From Chitinophagaceae bacterium T5-Br10_B2g13 (GTDB lineage Bacteria > Bacteroidota > Rhodothermia > Balneolales > Balneolaceae), in contig LKNA01000005.1 of the NCBI GenBank assembly GCA_001564065.1, positions 1 to 64,000 on the forward strand: 64,000 nucleotides of DNA. The letters run 5' to 3'. Below the pieces are notes generated by a model that saw only the letters and a list, made by a program, of their open reading frames with translations, did no database searches and was not told where the DNA came from. The first letter of the stretch is position 1. Every line of letters begins with the position of its first letter. Of the stretch, positions 17,391 to 26,653 are shown one piece after another. The position numbers and the translations under genes were made by a program.

Positions 17391-18306
17391 ATAGCAATAT
17401 ACCGTGTCGAATCCCACCTGTAGATACAGTCAGCTCTTCAAAACCAAAATATTCCATAAATTCATACAAAATGATGAGCCCGCCTGTAATTACATCCCCT
17501 CTTCCGGTTAAAAAAGGTGAGTATTTTCTCTCTATTTCAGCAGAACTTATCACTGAGAATTCATCAATAAACTTTTTTATGAACTGCTTTTTCAATCTAA
17601 AGCCGTTAATTTTCTCAGAGTCATAATCATCCAGTCCAATCAAGATTGCGGCAATTGATGTAACTGTACCCGCAACACCCACCAAAGTGTGATTGCCGGG
17701 ATCTACAGTTTCTGCTTTCAACAAACGTCTGACTTCCACTCTCACTTCTTCAATCTGAGCAGTTGAAGGCGGATCACTTTTCAAGTATCTCTCTGAAAAA
17801 CGAACGCTCCCCATGTCAACCGAAACTCCTCTTTTCAACTCAAGCTGTTTCCCAATTGCGATCTCAGTACTGCCTCCTCCAATATCCAAAACAACAAAGT
17901 TATCGCTCTGATTATCCAATACAGAAATGGCACCTCTATAGGTCGTTTCTGCCTCTTCCCTCCCGCTAAGAAGCTGTACGCGCCATCCGGTCTCGTTATA
18001 GATTTGATTTAAAAACTCCTCTCTGTTTGCAGAATCGCGAACGGCGCTGGTTGCAGTAACAACTACTTTATCCACAACTGAAGGGAAATTGTCTGTCAGA
18101 TAAGCCATGTACCGGTTTAGTACTTGAATAACTCTTTTGCAGCTTTCAGGGTGCAAATTTTTATCCATGTCAACTCCCCTGCCGAGTCTGGGTACTTCTT
18201 GTTGTTCATCCAGAACTTCAATACTGCCATTCGAAATTGTTGCTACTAAAAGCAGTACGGAGTTGGTGCCAATATCTATCGATGCCTTAATCTGAGGAGA
18301 ATCCAT
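17389..18306 (-). CDS. Ppx/GppA family phosphatase
   Basis: A 305-residue ASKHA-fold enzyme, the short form of Ppx/GppA without a C-terminal HD domain. Phosphate-binding motifs DIGTNSVLLLV (about 11) and VLDIGGGSTEIA (about 140) are both present. Members hydrolyse polyphosphate or pppGpp; which one is not decidable. It starts 10 bases after the prmA stop and probably is transcribed with it. Confidence 0.87.
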   Translation of the reverse strand: MDSPQIKASIDIGTNSVLLLVATISNGSIEVLDEQQEVPRLGRGVDMDKNLHPESCKRVIQVLNRYMAYLTDNFPSVVDKVVVTATSAVRDSANREEFLNQIYNETGWRVQLLSGREEAETTYRGAISVLDNQSDNFVVLDIGGGSTEIAIGKQLELKRGVSVDMGSVRFSERYLKSDPPSTAQIEEVRVEVRRLLKAETVDPGNHTLVGVAGTVTSIAAILIGLDDYDSEKINGFRLKKQFIKKFIDEFSVISSAEIERKYSPFLTGRGDVITGGLIILYEFMEYFGFEELTVSTGGIRHGILL

Positions 18307-18316
18307 GAAGTGATCA

Positions 18317-19153
18317 TTACTGTTTTTTCAAATGAAGCAAAATCCACTCGTCTTCCTGAGTTTTGGCAGTTAAACTCACCGGTTGATCCACCAGACGTTT
18401 TCTGATGATCTCTTCATCTGAATCCAGCAGACCGGTTAAACAAATATCACCACCGGGTTTGGTGTGTTGTACAAGGAATGGGATGATCTCAAGAATTACA
18501 TTTCGGTTGATGTTTGCCAGAGTAACATCGAACAGTTCATTCTCCCCGATCTGGTCTGTACTGCCAAATCTAATCTCAACCTTCTCATTCACACCGTTAA
18601 TCAGGGCGTTCTCCACAGCGTTTACCTTACTCCATTTGTCAACATCAAAACCGATCGCTTTTTGGGCACCCAGCTTAATTCCAGCAATTGCCAAAATTCC
18701 GGTACCGGTACCCGCGTCCATCACATTCTTGCCCTTAAAGTCTATTGTAGACAACCGGTTCAGAATCAAACGGGTGGTTGCGTGGTAACCGGTACCAAAC
18801 GCCATCTTGGGGTCGATCTCAAGCAGAATCTGGCTCTCTGACGGTTTTACTGAAGACCAGGTTGGACGAACCAGAAACCGGCCAATTACTTGCGGCTGAA
18901 TGGTTTTTTCCCACTCTTCATTCCAGTTTTGTTCCTCCATATCTTCCATTTCAATGAACTTTGCGTCAGGGTAGACTGCTATAAGCTGTTCGATCAGTTC
19001 CCTGTTCGAATCATTATAACGCGGTTTTTCAACATAGGCGATCAGACGGTTATCAAACTGCTCAAACCCGTAAAAATCCATATCCATCAGCTCGGCAATA
19101 AATGATTCCTGATAGCGGTCTTTAAGCCTGAATACAAGTTTGATATAGTTCAT
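18317..19153 (-). CDS. prmA: Ribosomal protein L11 methyltransferase
   Basis: A 278-residue class I methyltransferase. The N-terminal domain (about 1-90) binds L11. SAM motif I is DAGTGTGILAIAGIKLGAQK (about 143-162), the acidic ribose contact is GFDVDKWS, and the PrmA version of motif IV is LANINRNVILEI. Length and domain order fit PrmA, which trimethylates L11 amines. The downstream ppx gene is 10 bases away. Confidence 0.9.
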   Translation of the reverse strand: MNYIKLVFRLKDRYQESFIAELMDMDFYGFEQFDNRLIAYVEKPRYNDSNRELIEQLIAVYPDAKFIEMEDMEEQNWNEEWEKTIQPQVIGRFLVRPTWSSVKPSESQILLEIDPKMAFGTGYHATTRLILNRLSTIDFKGKNVMDAGTGTGILAIAGIKLGAQKAIGFDVDKWSKVNAVENALINGVNEKVEIRFGSTDQIGENELFDVTLANINRNVILEIIPFLVQHTKPGGDICLTGLLDSDEEIIRKRLVDQPVSLTAKTQEDEWILLHLKKQ

Positions 19154-19231
19154 CGTAATAGTTTCAGTGTAGAGAATGGAATTTAAATGTAAGCGAAATC
19201 AACCAACTGCCCATTCAATCAAGAGAACCGG

Positions 19232-19726
19232 TTAAACCGTGACCTTGCTCTCTTGTTTTGGATCTAAATCATACAGTGATGATACGGTAGCCTGAATGGT
19301 TTTATACCACTCGTTGCCAAACTTATCGTTGATCTCATAAAAGTCGGAAAAATCAGGCTTTCTCAGTTTCATTTTCCACTCCTGATTTTTCGCTTTAAAA
19401 ACAGGATCGATATGCAGAAGCTGATGATAAAGAAGCATTTTTTTGGTATCGGTATCGAGCATATCCCACAAGTCACCGGAAACCTCTATCAGATAGTCGT
19501 TACCGGAATAGTGCTTCACCTCCCGGGTTGCCTTCATACACTTTGCAGCTCTCTGCTTGGAAATATTGGGATAAACGAGAAGGTAACCGATCTGAGCCGG
19601 ACCGAGCTCAATTTTGTGAGTTTCAATTACATCCTTTGCTATCTCTTCAATTTCGGGCGCTTCCATCAGCTGTTTGTCAGTCAGTTTGATGTCACCTTCG
19701 GGTTTTAAAAAATCGTTATCGGGCAT
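19232..19726 (-). CDS. Putative phage-type metallopeptidase relative lacking the catalytic Glu
   Basis: A 164-residue cytosolic protein. The segment LLYHQLLHID carries His101 and His105 with Gln102 between them where zincins have Glu, reading HQLLH instead of HELLH. Surrounding text (an AQIGYLLVYPNISK strand, EVSGDLWDMLD, then the helix with the two His) matches small 'putative phage metallopeptidase' proteins, as far as I can judge. If so, it may bind metal but not cleave peptides. The CAG codon is clear in the sequence. No phage genes are nearby. Confidence 0.55.
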   Translation of the reverse strand: MPDNDFLKPEGDIKLTDKQLMEAPEIEEIAKDVIETHKIELGPAQIGYLLVYPNISKQRAAKCMKATREVKHYSGNDYLIEVSGDLWDMLDTDTKKMLLYHQLLHIDPVFKAKNQEWKMKLRKPDFSDFYEINDKFGNEWYKTIQATVSSLYDLDPKQESKVTV

Positions 19727-19836
19727 GATACTTTCTTAGATAGGTTTTTTTACAATTCCATTTATCGGATGCCGAAGATATCAAAGGATAGAGTGAATAG
19801 CGAGAAGATATTGATTCCAAACCGCGTAATTATTCA

Positions 19837-19871
19837 TAAAAAAAGCCGCACCTGCTATCAACAGATACGGC
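19837..19871 (-). terminator. Rho-independent terminator of the lipoprotein gene
   Basis: On the minus strand a 10-bp stem (19862-19871 with 19845-19854, two G-T pairs) is followed by seven T. It lies about 38 bases past the stop of the 19909-20703 gene. Confidence 0.8.
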
Positions 19872-19908
19872 CTCCACTTTAGGTGTTCACTCAATTAGAC
19901 CCTGAATC

Positions 19909-20703
19909 CTAGTACCCCAATTCCGTACAGGAGGTGTTTACATACTGATTGTTCCAGCACATGCGGTCTCCATCTTCATCCAGATACCCTGTTCCTGAAT
20001 CTGTATTCCAGTACAACACTGTTATACTGTTTCCATAGAGTCCGTTTGACTCAATTGTATGCTCAGCACCTTCTTTTAAATAGGTTAACTGACTGGTTTC
20101 AGATGAACCTTCATCTGATAATGTAAATTCGATCTTGTAGTCATCATTTGAAAAGTACTCCCATTCATAAAAGAGAACCGGTTGTGAATCGGACTCTTCT
20201 GAATAAAAGGCCCACTCGCCATTTGAATTGTCATGAGCAGCAAAACCGTACATAAATCTTTGATTATCCCACGTTTGCCCTGTTTCCGGGTCACTTCCGT
20301 CAAAATAGAGGTTCCACTCAATTCCGGGACCGATGTCTTCGGCTGTCATCCGAATCGTTAATCCTTCAATTGTATACTCCCATGTCCATACACCGTTACT
20401 GAAATCCGGATCATCATTGGCTCCAAATCCCATATAAAACTGCCCGATGCCCGCGTAAGAGGATAGAATCCCATTTGAGGATTGTGCATAGGCTTCTGCC
20501 ATATTGAAGGTTTGATACTCCTCTGTTGGCTCGGTGTCACTGTCCTCAAAATAGCTCACGTCCACCTCTGCAGGTGAAGTTTCTGGCAGTTCAGGTTCAT
20601 CCATATCTGTATCGGACACTGTGTCGTCTGAACAGGCTGATAAAAATAAAAAGGCAATAAGTATTGCCGATAATGTTTGTGATAGTCTTTTAGTTAACTT
20701 CAT
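19909..20703 (-). CDS. Secreted lipoprotein of unknown function
   Basis: A 264-residue protein with a lipoprotein signal (FLFLSAC, Cys near residue 24), then an Asp/Glu/Pro-rich linker and a mature domain rich in Trp, Tyr and Asp that reads as beta strands. I recognise no family. Its acidic composition fits a halophile or marine bacterium. It is monocistronic, with its own terminator. Confidence 0.6.
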   Translation of the reverse strand: MKLTKRLSQTLSAILIAFLFLSACSDDTVSDTDMDEPELPETSPAEVDVSYFEDSDTEPTEEYQTFNMAEAYAQSSNGILSSYAGIGQFYMGFGANDDPDFSNGVWTWEYTIEGLTIRMTAEDIGPGIEWNLYFDGSDPETGQTWDNQRFMYGFAAHDNSNGEWAFYSEESDSQPVLFYEWEYFSNDDYKIEFTLSDEGSSETSQLTYLKEGAEHTIESNGLYGNSITVLYWNTDSGTGYLDEDGDRMCWNNQYVNTSCTELGY

Positions 20704-20965
20704 ACTGCTTGGTATTTTTCCATTGTATTCATGTTTTCCTTTCTATTTATATAAGCGTAAAAACAGAACTTCAGGTGTCATACTATTTCAGAAAATTTGA
20801 TATCAGATTTAACAATAAACTCAATAGCCCTTTATATTGATTAAGTTCATATTTTATGAACCAAAACAAGTAAATTGCTGAAAATTAATACTCAACAGTT
20901 AGTTAACCGAGGCAGTTGACAAAACCTGTCATTTAATCATCTAAGGCTATTTAAACCGGGCAAAT

Positions 20966-22237
20966 ATGAAAATAACATCATCGGAAGAGGCAGTTAAAGG
21001 AATAAAGTCAGGAGATAACATTTACATTCACACGGCAGCAGCGGCTCCGCAAAAGCTGATTGCAGCCATGACTGAACGCCATAAGGAGTTGAAGAATGTT
21101 TACGTATACCATCTTCACACCGAGGGAGCTGCTCCATATGTGAAGCCTGAATATGAAGATGCATTCCACACCCGGGCATTTTTTGTTGCCGGCAATGTGC
21201 GAAGTGCCATCAAGGAAGGTTTTGCAGACTACATCCCAATTTTTTTAAGTGAAGTACCCCACCTGTTCAATCGTGGGATTATAAAATTGGATGTGGCCTT
21301 GATTCAGGTAAGTCCACCCGATAAGCACGGATTTTGTTCCATGGGTGTATCTGTGGATGCCTCCCGGGCTGCAGTTAATAACGCAAAGCTGGTCATTGCA
21401 CAGATCAATCCGAACATGCCCAGAACACATGGTGATGGTATCATACACCGGAATGATATTGATGTAGCTGTTGAAGTTGATGATCCGCTTCCCGAACACG
21501 CTCCCGCCGATCTTTCTGAAACGGAGCTGGAAATTGGAAGGTATTGTGCAGAACTGATTGAAGATGGTGCTTCCCTTCAGATGGGAATTGGCAGCATTCC
21601 CGACGCTGTTTTAGCCTCTCTTACAAATCATAAGAATCTCGGCGTACACACCGAAATGTTTTCAGACGGATTGATTTCTCTTGTTGAATCGGGAGTGATC
21701 AACAACAGCAATAAAAAAATTCACCCAAATCGAATTGTTTCATCTTTTGCCGTAGGCACCCGAAAGCTCTACGATTTTATGGATGACAACCCCAATTTAG
21801 CCATGCTGGATTGTGCCTATGTTAATGATACGGCCGTCATTCGAAGAAACCCCAAAGTTACCGCGGTAAACAGTGCCATTGAAGTTGATTTAACCGGACA
21901 GATCTGTGCCGACTCGATCGGGACCTATCTCTACTCGGGGGTTGGAGGCCAGATGGACTTTATAAGAGGCGCATCCCTTTCTGAAGGCGGTAAGCCTATC
22001 ATTGCCCTGCCTTCATCAACAAAACGCGGTGCCAATCGAATTGTACCGTTTTTAAAACAGGGTGCAGGAGTGGTTACAACCCGGGCTCACGTACACTATG
22101 TTGTAACCGAACATGGAATTGCAAGCTTGTATGGCAAGGGGCTGAAAGAGAGAGCATCCGAGCTCATAAAAATCTCACACCCCGATCATCGGGAAATGCT
22201 GGAAAGAGCAGCCTATGATCGGTTCAAATCTTTATAA
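20966..22237 (+). CDS. Acetyl-CoA hydrolase/CoA-transferase family protein
   Basis: A 423-residue enzyme of the 4-hydroxybutyrate CoA-transferase / acetyl-CoA hydrolase family. Visible family features are the N-terminal SGDNIYIHTAAAAPQ, the Glu-containing LGVHTEMFSDG (about 225-235, which carries the Glu that forms the CoA thioester), and the C-terminal VVTEHGIASLYGKG. The acyl acceptor and donor are unknown. A TTGACA box with a weak ATCTAA 17 bases later lies at 20916-20944, a possible promoter. The small gene at 22297 follows by 59 bases. Confidence 0.85.
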   Translation: MKITSSEEAVKGIKSGDNIYIHTAAAAPQKLIAAMTERHKELKNVYVYHLHTEGAAPYVKPEYEDAFHTRAFFVAGNVRSAIKEGFADYIPIFLSEVPHLFNRGIIKLDVALIQVSPPDKHGFCSMGVSVDASRAAVNNAKLVIAQINPNMPRTHGDGIIHRNDIDVAVEVDDPLPEHAPADLSETELEIGRYCAELIEDGASLQMGIGSIPDAVLASLTNHKNLGVHTEMFSDGLISLVESGVINNSNKKIHPNRIVSSFAVGTRKLYDFMDDNPNLAMLDCAYVNDTAVIRRNPKVTAVNSAIEVDLTGQICADSIGTYLYSGVGGQMDFIRGASLSEGGKPIIALPSSTKRGANRIVPFLKQGAGVVTTRAHVHYVVTEHGIASLYGKGLKERASELIKISHPDHREMLERAAYDRFKSL

Positions 22238-22296
22238 TTCCTTATATTACAATCGATTCAAAACTACAGGAATCAAAAAAATTTAAATAGATATAA

Positions 22297-22860
22297 ATGA
22301 AAAGCTCAGACGAAAGTAAAAGAATTCCTCACACAGCCGATACAGTAGATGACGTAATCAAAGCATTTCAATCAAATCCGGCGGGTAATTTTATTGTACT
22401 AGCCGGTAAGAACAGAGGTGACAAAAAAAGCTTAGTTAATAAACTTCAGAAAAGTGATTCAAAGGTAAAAACAGTAGACCTGCGAGACATTATTTCAACT
22501 GTTGAAGAGGAAACCTATGAAAACATAGAAGAACTTTTCAATTCGCTGAGTGACGGTGAAATTGTTTATTTGAACAACGGTGACGTTTTAAGTGGTGAGT
22601 ACACCGGAAATACCTACTCTTTTCGAAGATATGCTACCCCACAAGAGAAATATCTCTTGAAAAAAATTGAAAACAGCAACTCCGGTTTTATCCTGGATCT
22701 TCTGGACGAAGCAAACGTGAACAATCTTTTGGAAAGAAAGTCCAGTTCCGTTGTTGAGTTTAAACCTCCAAAAGGCGGATTAGGAAAACTGTTTTGGAGA
22801 CTGAAACAAGTCAGCTTAAATGGTCATACTTTCGAAAATAAACGACCGCTGAAAAAGTAA
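22297..22860 (+). CDS. Small protein with a degenerate P-loop-like fold
   Basis: A 187-residue protein I do not recognise. Residues 32-48 (FIVLAGKNRGDKKSLVN) resemble a Walker A strand and loop without the GKS/T triplet, and 90-99 (GEIVYLNNGD) resembles a Walker B strand with its acidic residues lost. A later strand (GFILDLLDE) resembles sensor 1, and the end is basic. The fold is therefore perhaps AAA/STAND-like and unable to hydrolyse ATP. It follows the CoA-transferase gene by 59 bases and may be cotranscribed. Confidence 0.45.
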   Translation: MKSSDESKRIPHTADTVDDVIKAFQSNPAGNFIVLAGKNRGDKKSLVNKLQKSDSKVKTVDLRDIISTVEEETYENIEELFNSLSDGEIVYLNNGDVLSGEYTGNTYSFRRYATPQEKYLLKKIENSNSGFILDLLDEANVNNLLERKSSSVVEFKPPKGGLGKLFWRLKQVSLNGHTFENKRPLKK

Positions 22861-22922
22861 CCTTCTGTATCAAATGATCGGGCCGATTGGCCGATTAAGT
22901 GCTCAAAACAAGCTGTTTTGAA

Positions 22923-23894
22923 TTAGTCTACCGGTATTCTGTTGTAAATCAACTCCAGAAGTACATCACCAACGGCTTGCAGTACATTCCTATCGATAAT
23001 ATCAATATCGTCTTTTTGGCTGTGCCAATATGGTGGGAATTCAATCTGTCCTGATTCATTTAGTCTGTGATGTATGATATTTATCATGGGAATACCGGTA
23101 TACTGCTCAACAATCACGTGATCATCAGCTACCCTTCCTCCTCTCTCATTTAAAAACAACTCTCCATGGCCCTTTTCCGCGGCTATGGACCAAACTTCAT
23201 CAACCAGCTGAGGTGCAAAATTCACAGAGTGCACCTCTTTGGGAAAAACCGCACCCTCTCCCCCTACCATATCGAGCAGTATTCCAAAACGGGGATTGTA
23301 CCCCGGTACGGGAGGATTTTGCCCCCAATATCTGGAACCTATAAAATAGTTGGCCAGATCTCCTTCTTCTCCATAATCTTCACCATCAAATAAAATAATA
23401 TCAACACCGATAGGCGGTGGATTCTCTTTGAATATTGTAGCAAGCTCCATCAATACACTTACACCGCTTGCACCGTCATCTGCACCGGGAATAGGCAATT
23501 CCGGATTGTCAGGATCTCGCTCACCCCTTGGACGGCTATCCCAGTGTGCAGCAAGCACAATTCGATCGGTATGCTCACCTCCAAAAGAAACTAATACGTT
23601 ATAAAATGGAAGGGTTTCATTGTAAATCTCTTGTTCAAATTGCTGAACAAATACTGAGCGCTGACCGGCTGTTTCAGAAAAATGATCTCTAAAATAATTT
23701 ACTGCCTCACGGTGCGCGTCCGAGCCAGGCACTCTCGGGCCAAAGGCCAGTTGATCCTCTATAAAACTGAAAGCATTTCTGGAGTTGAATTCAGGAACAT
23801 CTCTCCCCTGGTCTTTGAATTGTAATCCGCTTTGATCATCAGAACAGGCGATCAAAAACAGAGAAATGATGGAGGTAAAAAGTATTCCTTTCAT
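22923..23894 (-). CDS. M28 family zinc peptidase, lipoprotein
   Basis: A 323-residue exported enzyme. The start is the ATG at 23894, one base after the stop of the SDR gene; it gives a clean lipoprotein signal (SLFLIAC). An in-frame start at 23948 would lie inside the SDR gene. Metal-site motifs of M28 and glutaminyl cyclase are seen: AAHWDSRP, PGADDGASGV, DGEDYG and a late His in PYWHSQKDDID. Both aminopeptidase and glutaminyl-peptide cyclotransferase are possible, and the wording of the motifs slightly favours the cyclase-like group. Confidence 0.82.
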   Translation of the reverse strand: MKGILFTSIISLFLIACSDDQSGLQFKDQGRDVPEFNSRNAFSFIEDQLAFGPRVPGSDAHREAVNYFRDHFSETAGQRSVFVQQFEQEIYNETLPFYNVLVSFGGEHTDRIVLAAHWDSRPRGERDPDNPELPIPGADDGASGVSVLMELATIFKENPPPIGVDIILFDGEDYGEEGDLANYFIGSRYWGQNPPVPGYNPRFGILLDMVGGEGAVFPKEVHSVNFAPQLVDEVWSIAAEKGHGELFLNERGGRVADDHVIVEQYTGIPMINIIHHRLNESGQIEFPPYWHSQKDDIDIIDRNVLQAVGDVLLELIYNRIPVD

Positions 23895-23895
23895 G

Positions 23896-24666
23896 TTAGG
23901 ATGATCTGTGTACCATGGTTGAAGAAGATTGGGCAGTTGGAAGTACAACTGTATCCATAATGTTCACATGAGGCGGCCTTGAAGCCATAAATAAAATTAT
24001 TTCGGCAATATCATCTGCAGTTAAGGGGTCCATGTTTGTGTAAACTTTTTCAGCAGCATCACGATCTCCATGAAATCGCACTTCACTGAATTCTGTATCA
24101 ACAAGCCCCGGTGAGACGGCACTGACCCGGATATTGGTGCCGTGAAGATCCATTTTAGTTGCCTGAGTAATCGCCTTTACGGCGTGCTTGGTTCCGCAAT
24201 AAACCGATCCGCCGGGGTAAGCTTCATGTCCGGCAATAGAGCCTACATTAATGATATGGCCGCTGTTTCGCTTTCGCATCTTTTCTGAAACAAAACGAGT
24301 CATTGAGAGCAATCCTTTGATGTTGGTATCTATCATCTTATCCCAATCTTCAAAATCTGCCTGATCCACCGGGTCTTTTCCGGATGCCAGCCCTGCGTTA
24401 TTGATGAGTATATCAATTGGCTGATCAATTGAATTGATACAATCTTTGCAAGCATCCCGATCTCTTACATCAAAAGAGAATATCTGAACATCTACCTGTT
24501 GATTCTGTAGAATCTCGTCACGAATTGCATCCAGGCGTTTCTTTCGTCTTCCCGTAAGAATCAGATTCGACCCTTCTTCGGCAAAATGAAAGGCGCAGGC
24601 TTTCCCGATTCCGGAAGTTGCCCCTGTTATCAGAACCCACTTATCCTTCAATCGGTGAAAAGCCAT
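23896..24666 (-). CDS. SDR family NAD(P)-dependent oxidoreductase (YdfG-like)
   Basis: A 256-residue classical short-chain dehydrogenase. It has the nucleotide-binding TGATSGIGKA (about 15), an Arg-rich turn after strand 2 (LTGRRKKR) suggesting NADPH preference, NNAG at about 90, catalytic Ser in VGSIAG, and YCGTKHA (Tyr and Lys of the YxxxK pair). The motif wording is close to the serine 3-dehydrogenase / 3-hydroxy acid dehydrogenase group. It ends one base before the M28 peptidase ATG and begins 9 bases after gatA. Confidence 0.85.
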   Translation of the reverse strand: MAFHRLKDKWVLITGATSGIGKACAFHFAEEGSNLILTGRRKKRLDAIRDEILQNQQVDVQIFSFDVRDRDACKDCINSIDQPIDILINNAGLASGKDPVDQADFEDWDKMIDTNIKGLLSMTRFVSEKMRKRNSGHIINVGSIAGHEAYPGGSVYCGTKHAVKAITQATKMDLHGTNIRVSAVSPGLVDTEFSEVRFHGDRDAAEKVYTNMDPLTADDIAEIILFMASRPPHVNIMDTVVLPTAQSSSTMVHRSS

Positions 24667-24675
24667 AGTATCGTA

Positions 24676-26205
24676 TTATCCGTTCAGTTGTTCGATTCGA
24701 CGTCCTGCACGAAGAATATCTGACTCCCTGAAACTGTTACCAAGGAATTGTATTCCAACAGGCAGGCCGTTAGAGTGTGTTCCTGCGGGAACGCTTATCC
24801 CACAAATACCGGCTAGATTAGCGGTGGTAGTGTAGATATCATTCAGATACATCTGTACCGGATCATCCTGATTTGACCCTAGATCAAATGCCGTAGTAGG
24901 TGCTGTTGGAGATACAATCACGTCTACTTTGTCAAAGGCGTTTCCAAAATCCTGCTTAATCAGCCTTCTCACTTTCTGTGCTTTTGCATAGTAGGCGTCG
25001 TAGTAACCGGCACTTAAAACGTATGTACCGAGAAGGATACGGCGCTTAACCTCTTTGCCAAATCCCTCAGTACGAGATTTTTTGTAAAGACGAATCAATG
25101 GTGAATCAACTTTGGCCAGCTTTTCAATCGCCTCCTCTTTTCCGGCACCAACGGCTATCTTAACCTCTTTTTCAATGGCATCCCGCTCTTTTCCAAGTTC
25201 CTCTTCAATCTCTTTGAAATCGGCCCGATGTCCATATCTCACACCATCGTAACGGGCAAGATTACTGGAAGCCTCAGCAGTAGCAAGGATATAATACGTA
25301 GCAATTCCATATTTGCTATGCGGCAAATTGATCGGAACCAGTTCGGCTCCCTCCTTTTCAAGGCCTTTCAACTGATCATTAATCATCGTACGAATTTCAT
25401 CATCCAGCCCTTCGCCAAAATACTCTTCAGGAACACCGATCTTCATTTTCCCGCTATCTTTCCGGATAGCCTCGGTATAATTTTCAACAGGGAGATTTGC
25501 AGAAGAATTATCCATCGGGTCATGACCTGAGATATGCTGAAGCATCAATGCGGCATCTTCAACACTATTCGAAAAAGGGCCAATACAGTCAAAAGAAGAG
25601 GCAAATGCTACCAGGCCATATCTTGAAACACGGCTGTAGGTTGGTTTTAGTCCAACAACACCACAGTACGAAGCCGGCTGACGAATAGAACCGCCTGTAT
25701 CAGATCCCAAAGATACATTACACATTCCCGCAGCTACCGCCGCCGCACTTCCGCCACTTGAGCCGCCGGACACCTTATTTGTGTCGTGCGGGTTTTTAGT
25801 CGAGCCATGAATGGAATTCTCCGTGGATGATCCCATCGCGAATTCATCCATGTTGAGACGGCCTATTAAGAGAGCATCTTCAGTATGTAGTTTATCAACA
25901 ACCGTGGCGTTGTATACCGCCTCAAAATTATTGAGCATATTACTGGAGCAGGTCAGTTTTTTACCTTTTTCACTGATTACATCCTTTACTCCTACAACAG
26001 CACCGGCCAATTGACCAGCTTTCCCTGCATCAATTTTTTTCTGAATATCGGCAGCCTGTTTCAGCACCGAATCTTCATCATACGCAGTAAACGCATTGAT
26101 TTCCGGATTTTTTGATTTTATTACTTCGAGATAAGACTTTGCAAGTTCCGGCAACTTTAATTCGCCGGATTTCAGTTGCTCTTGAGTCGAGAGCAGATTT
26201 TTCAT
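24676..26205 (-). CDS. gatA: Asp-tRNA(Asn)/Glu-tRNA(Gln) amidotransferase subunit A
   Basis: A 509-residue amidase-signature enzyme. The catalytic Lys is in AVVGVKDVIS (about 73), the cis-Ser in GGSSGGSAAAVAAG (about 150) and the nucleophile Ser in GSDTGGSIRQPAS (about 170-182). The GatA-type phrase YGLVAFASSFDCIGPFS is also present, which distinguishes it from general amidases. It makes ammonia for transamidation of misacylated tRNA. gatB and gatC are not in the window. The adjacent asnS means Asn-tRNA can also be made directly, so the transamidase is probably needed for Gln-tRNA. Confidence 0.9.
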   Translation of the reverse strand: MKNLLSTQEQLKSGELKLPELAKSYLEVIKSKNPEINAFTAYDEDSVLKQAADIQKKIDAGKAGQLAGAVVGVKDVISEKGKKLTCSSNMLNNFEAVYNATVVDKLHTEDALLIGRLNMDEFAMGSSTENSIHGSTKNPHDTNKVSGGSSGGSAAAVAAGMCNVSLGSDTGGSIRQPASYCGVVGLKPTYSRVSRYGLVAFASSFDCIGPFSNSVEDAALMLQHISGHDPMDNSSANLPVENYTEAIRKDSGKMKIGVPEEYFGEGLDDEIRTMINDQLKGLEKEGAELVPINLPHSKYGIATYYILATAEASSNLARYDGVRYGHRADFKEIEEELGKERDAIEKEVKIAVGAGKEEAIEKLAKVDSPLIRLYKKSRTEGFGKEVKRRILLGTYVLSAGYYDAYYAKAQKVRRLIKQDFGNAFDKVDVIVSPTAPTTAFDLGSNQDDPVQMYLNDIYTTTANLAGICGISVPAGTHSNGLPVGIQFLGNSFRESDILRAGRRIEQLNG

Positions 26206-26217
26206 TGAGAAATGCTG

Positions 26218-26442
26218 TTAATTTTTAGATTCTTCCTTTACCGTATCTTTATCGTTACTGACCGATTTATTCACTTCATCTTTGCCCTTGTCGATCTCTT
26301 TTTTGATATCGTCAGAAGCTTTTCTGAATTCCTGAATTCCCTGGCCAATACCGCGTGCCAGTTCGGGGATGCGTTTTGCACCAAACAGAAGTAAAATAGC
26401 AAGGATGATTAACACCCATTCGAAACCGCCTATTGAACCCAT
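26218..26442 (-). CDS. tatA: Sec-independent protein translocase TatA/E
   Basis: A 74-residue protein with one membrane helix (WVLIILAILLLFGAKRIPEL, about 9-28), the FGAKRIPELARGIGQG hinge and amphipathic helix, and a charged Lys/Asp/Glu tail. Length and order fit TatA, which forms the pore of the twin-arginine pathway for folded proteins. It lies 12 bases ahead of gatA on the same strand. tatC is not present here. Confidence 0.92.
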   Translation of the reverse strand: MGSIGGFEWVLIILAILLLFGAKRIPELARGIGQGIQEFRKASDDIKKEIDKGKDEVNKSVSNDKDTVKEESKN

Positions 26443-26653
26443 ACGATTGTAAACTTAGGTTTATATAAATTTGATTGATTAATCATCCAAGATAAAAAAT
26501 ATTTACGACCCAATTGTACCTGAACCCAAATTCTTTTCCAATCATAAATGCACCGGAATTCAAGTGAATTTTCAACATACGCACAGTGCCACATTGAAAA
26601 TGGGAAGCTAAATCTACCTGATAAAGTTGCACTTCAAACAGTAAGAGGCGGAA

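Noticed and set aside
22904-22920. Short AT-rich inverted repeat between converging genes
   Set aside because: The stem is AT-rich with seven pairs and has no T-run beyond it, so a terminator call is not supported.
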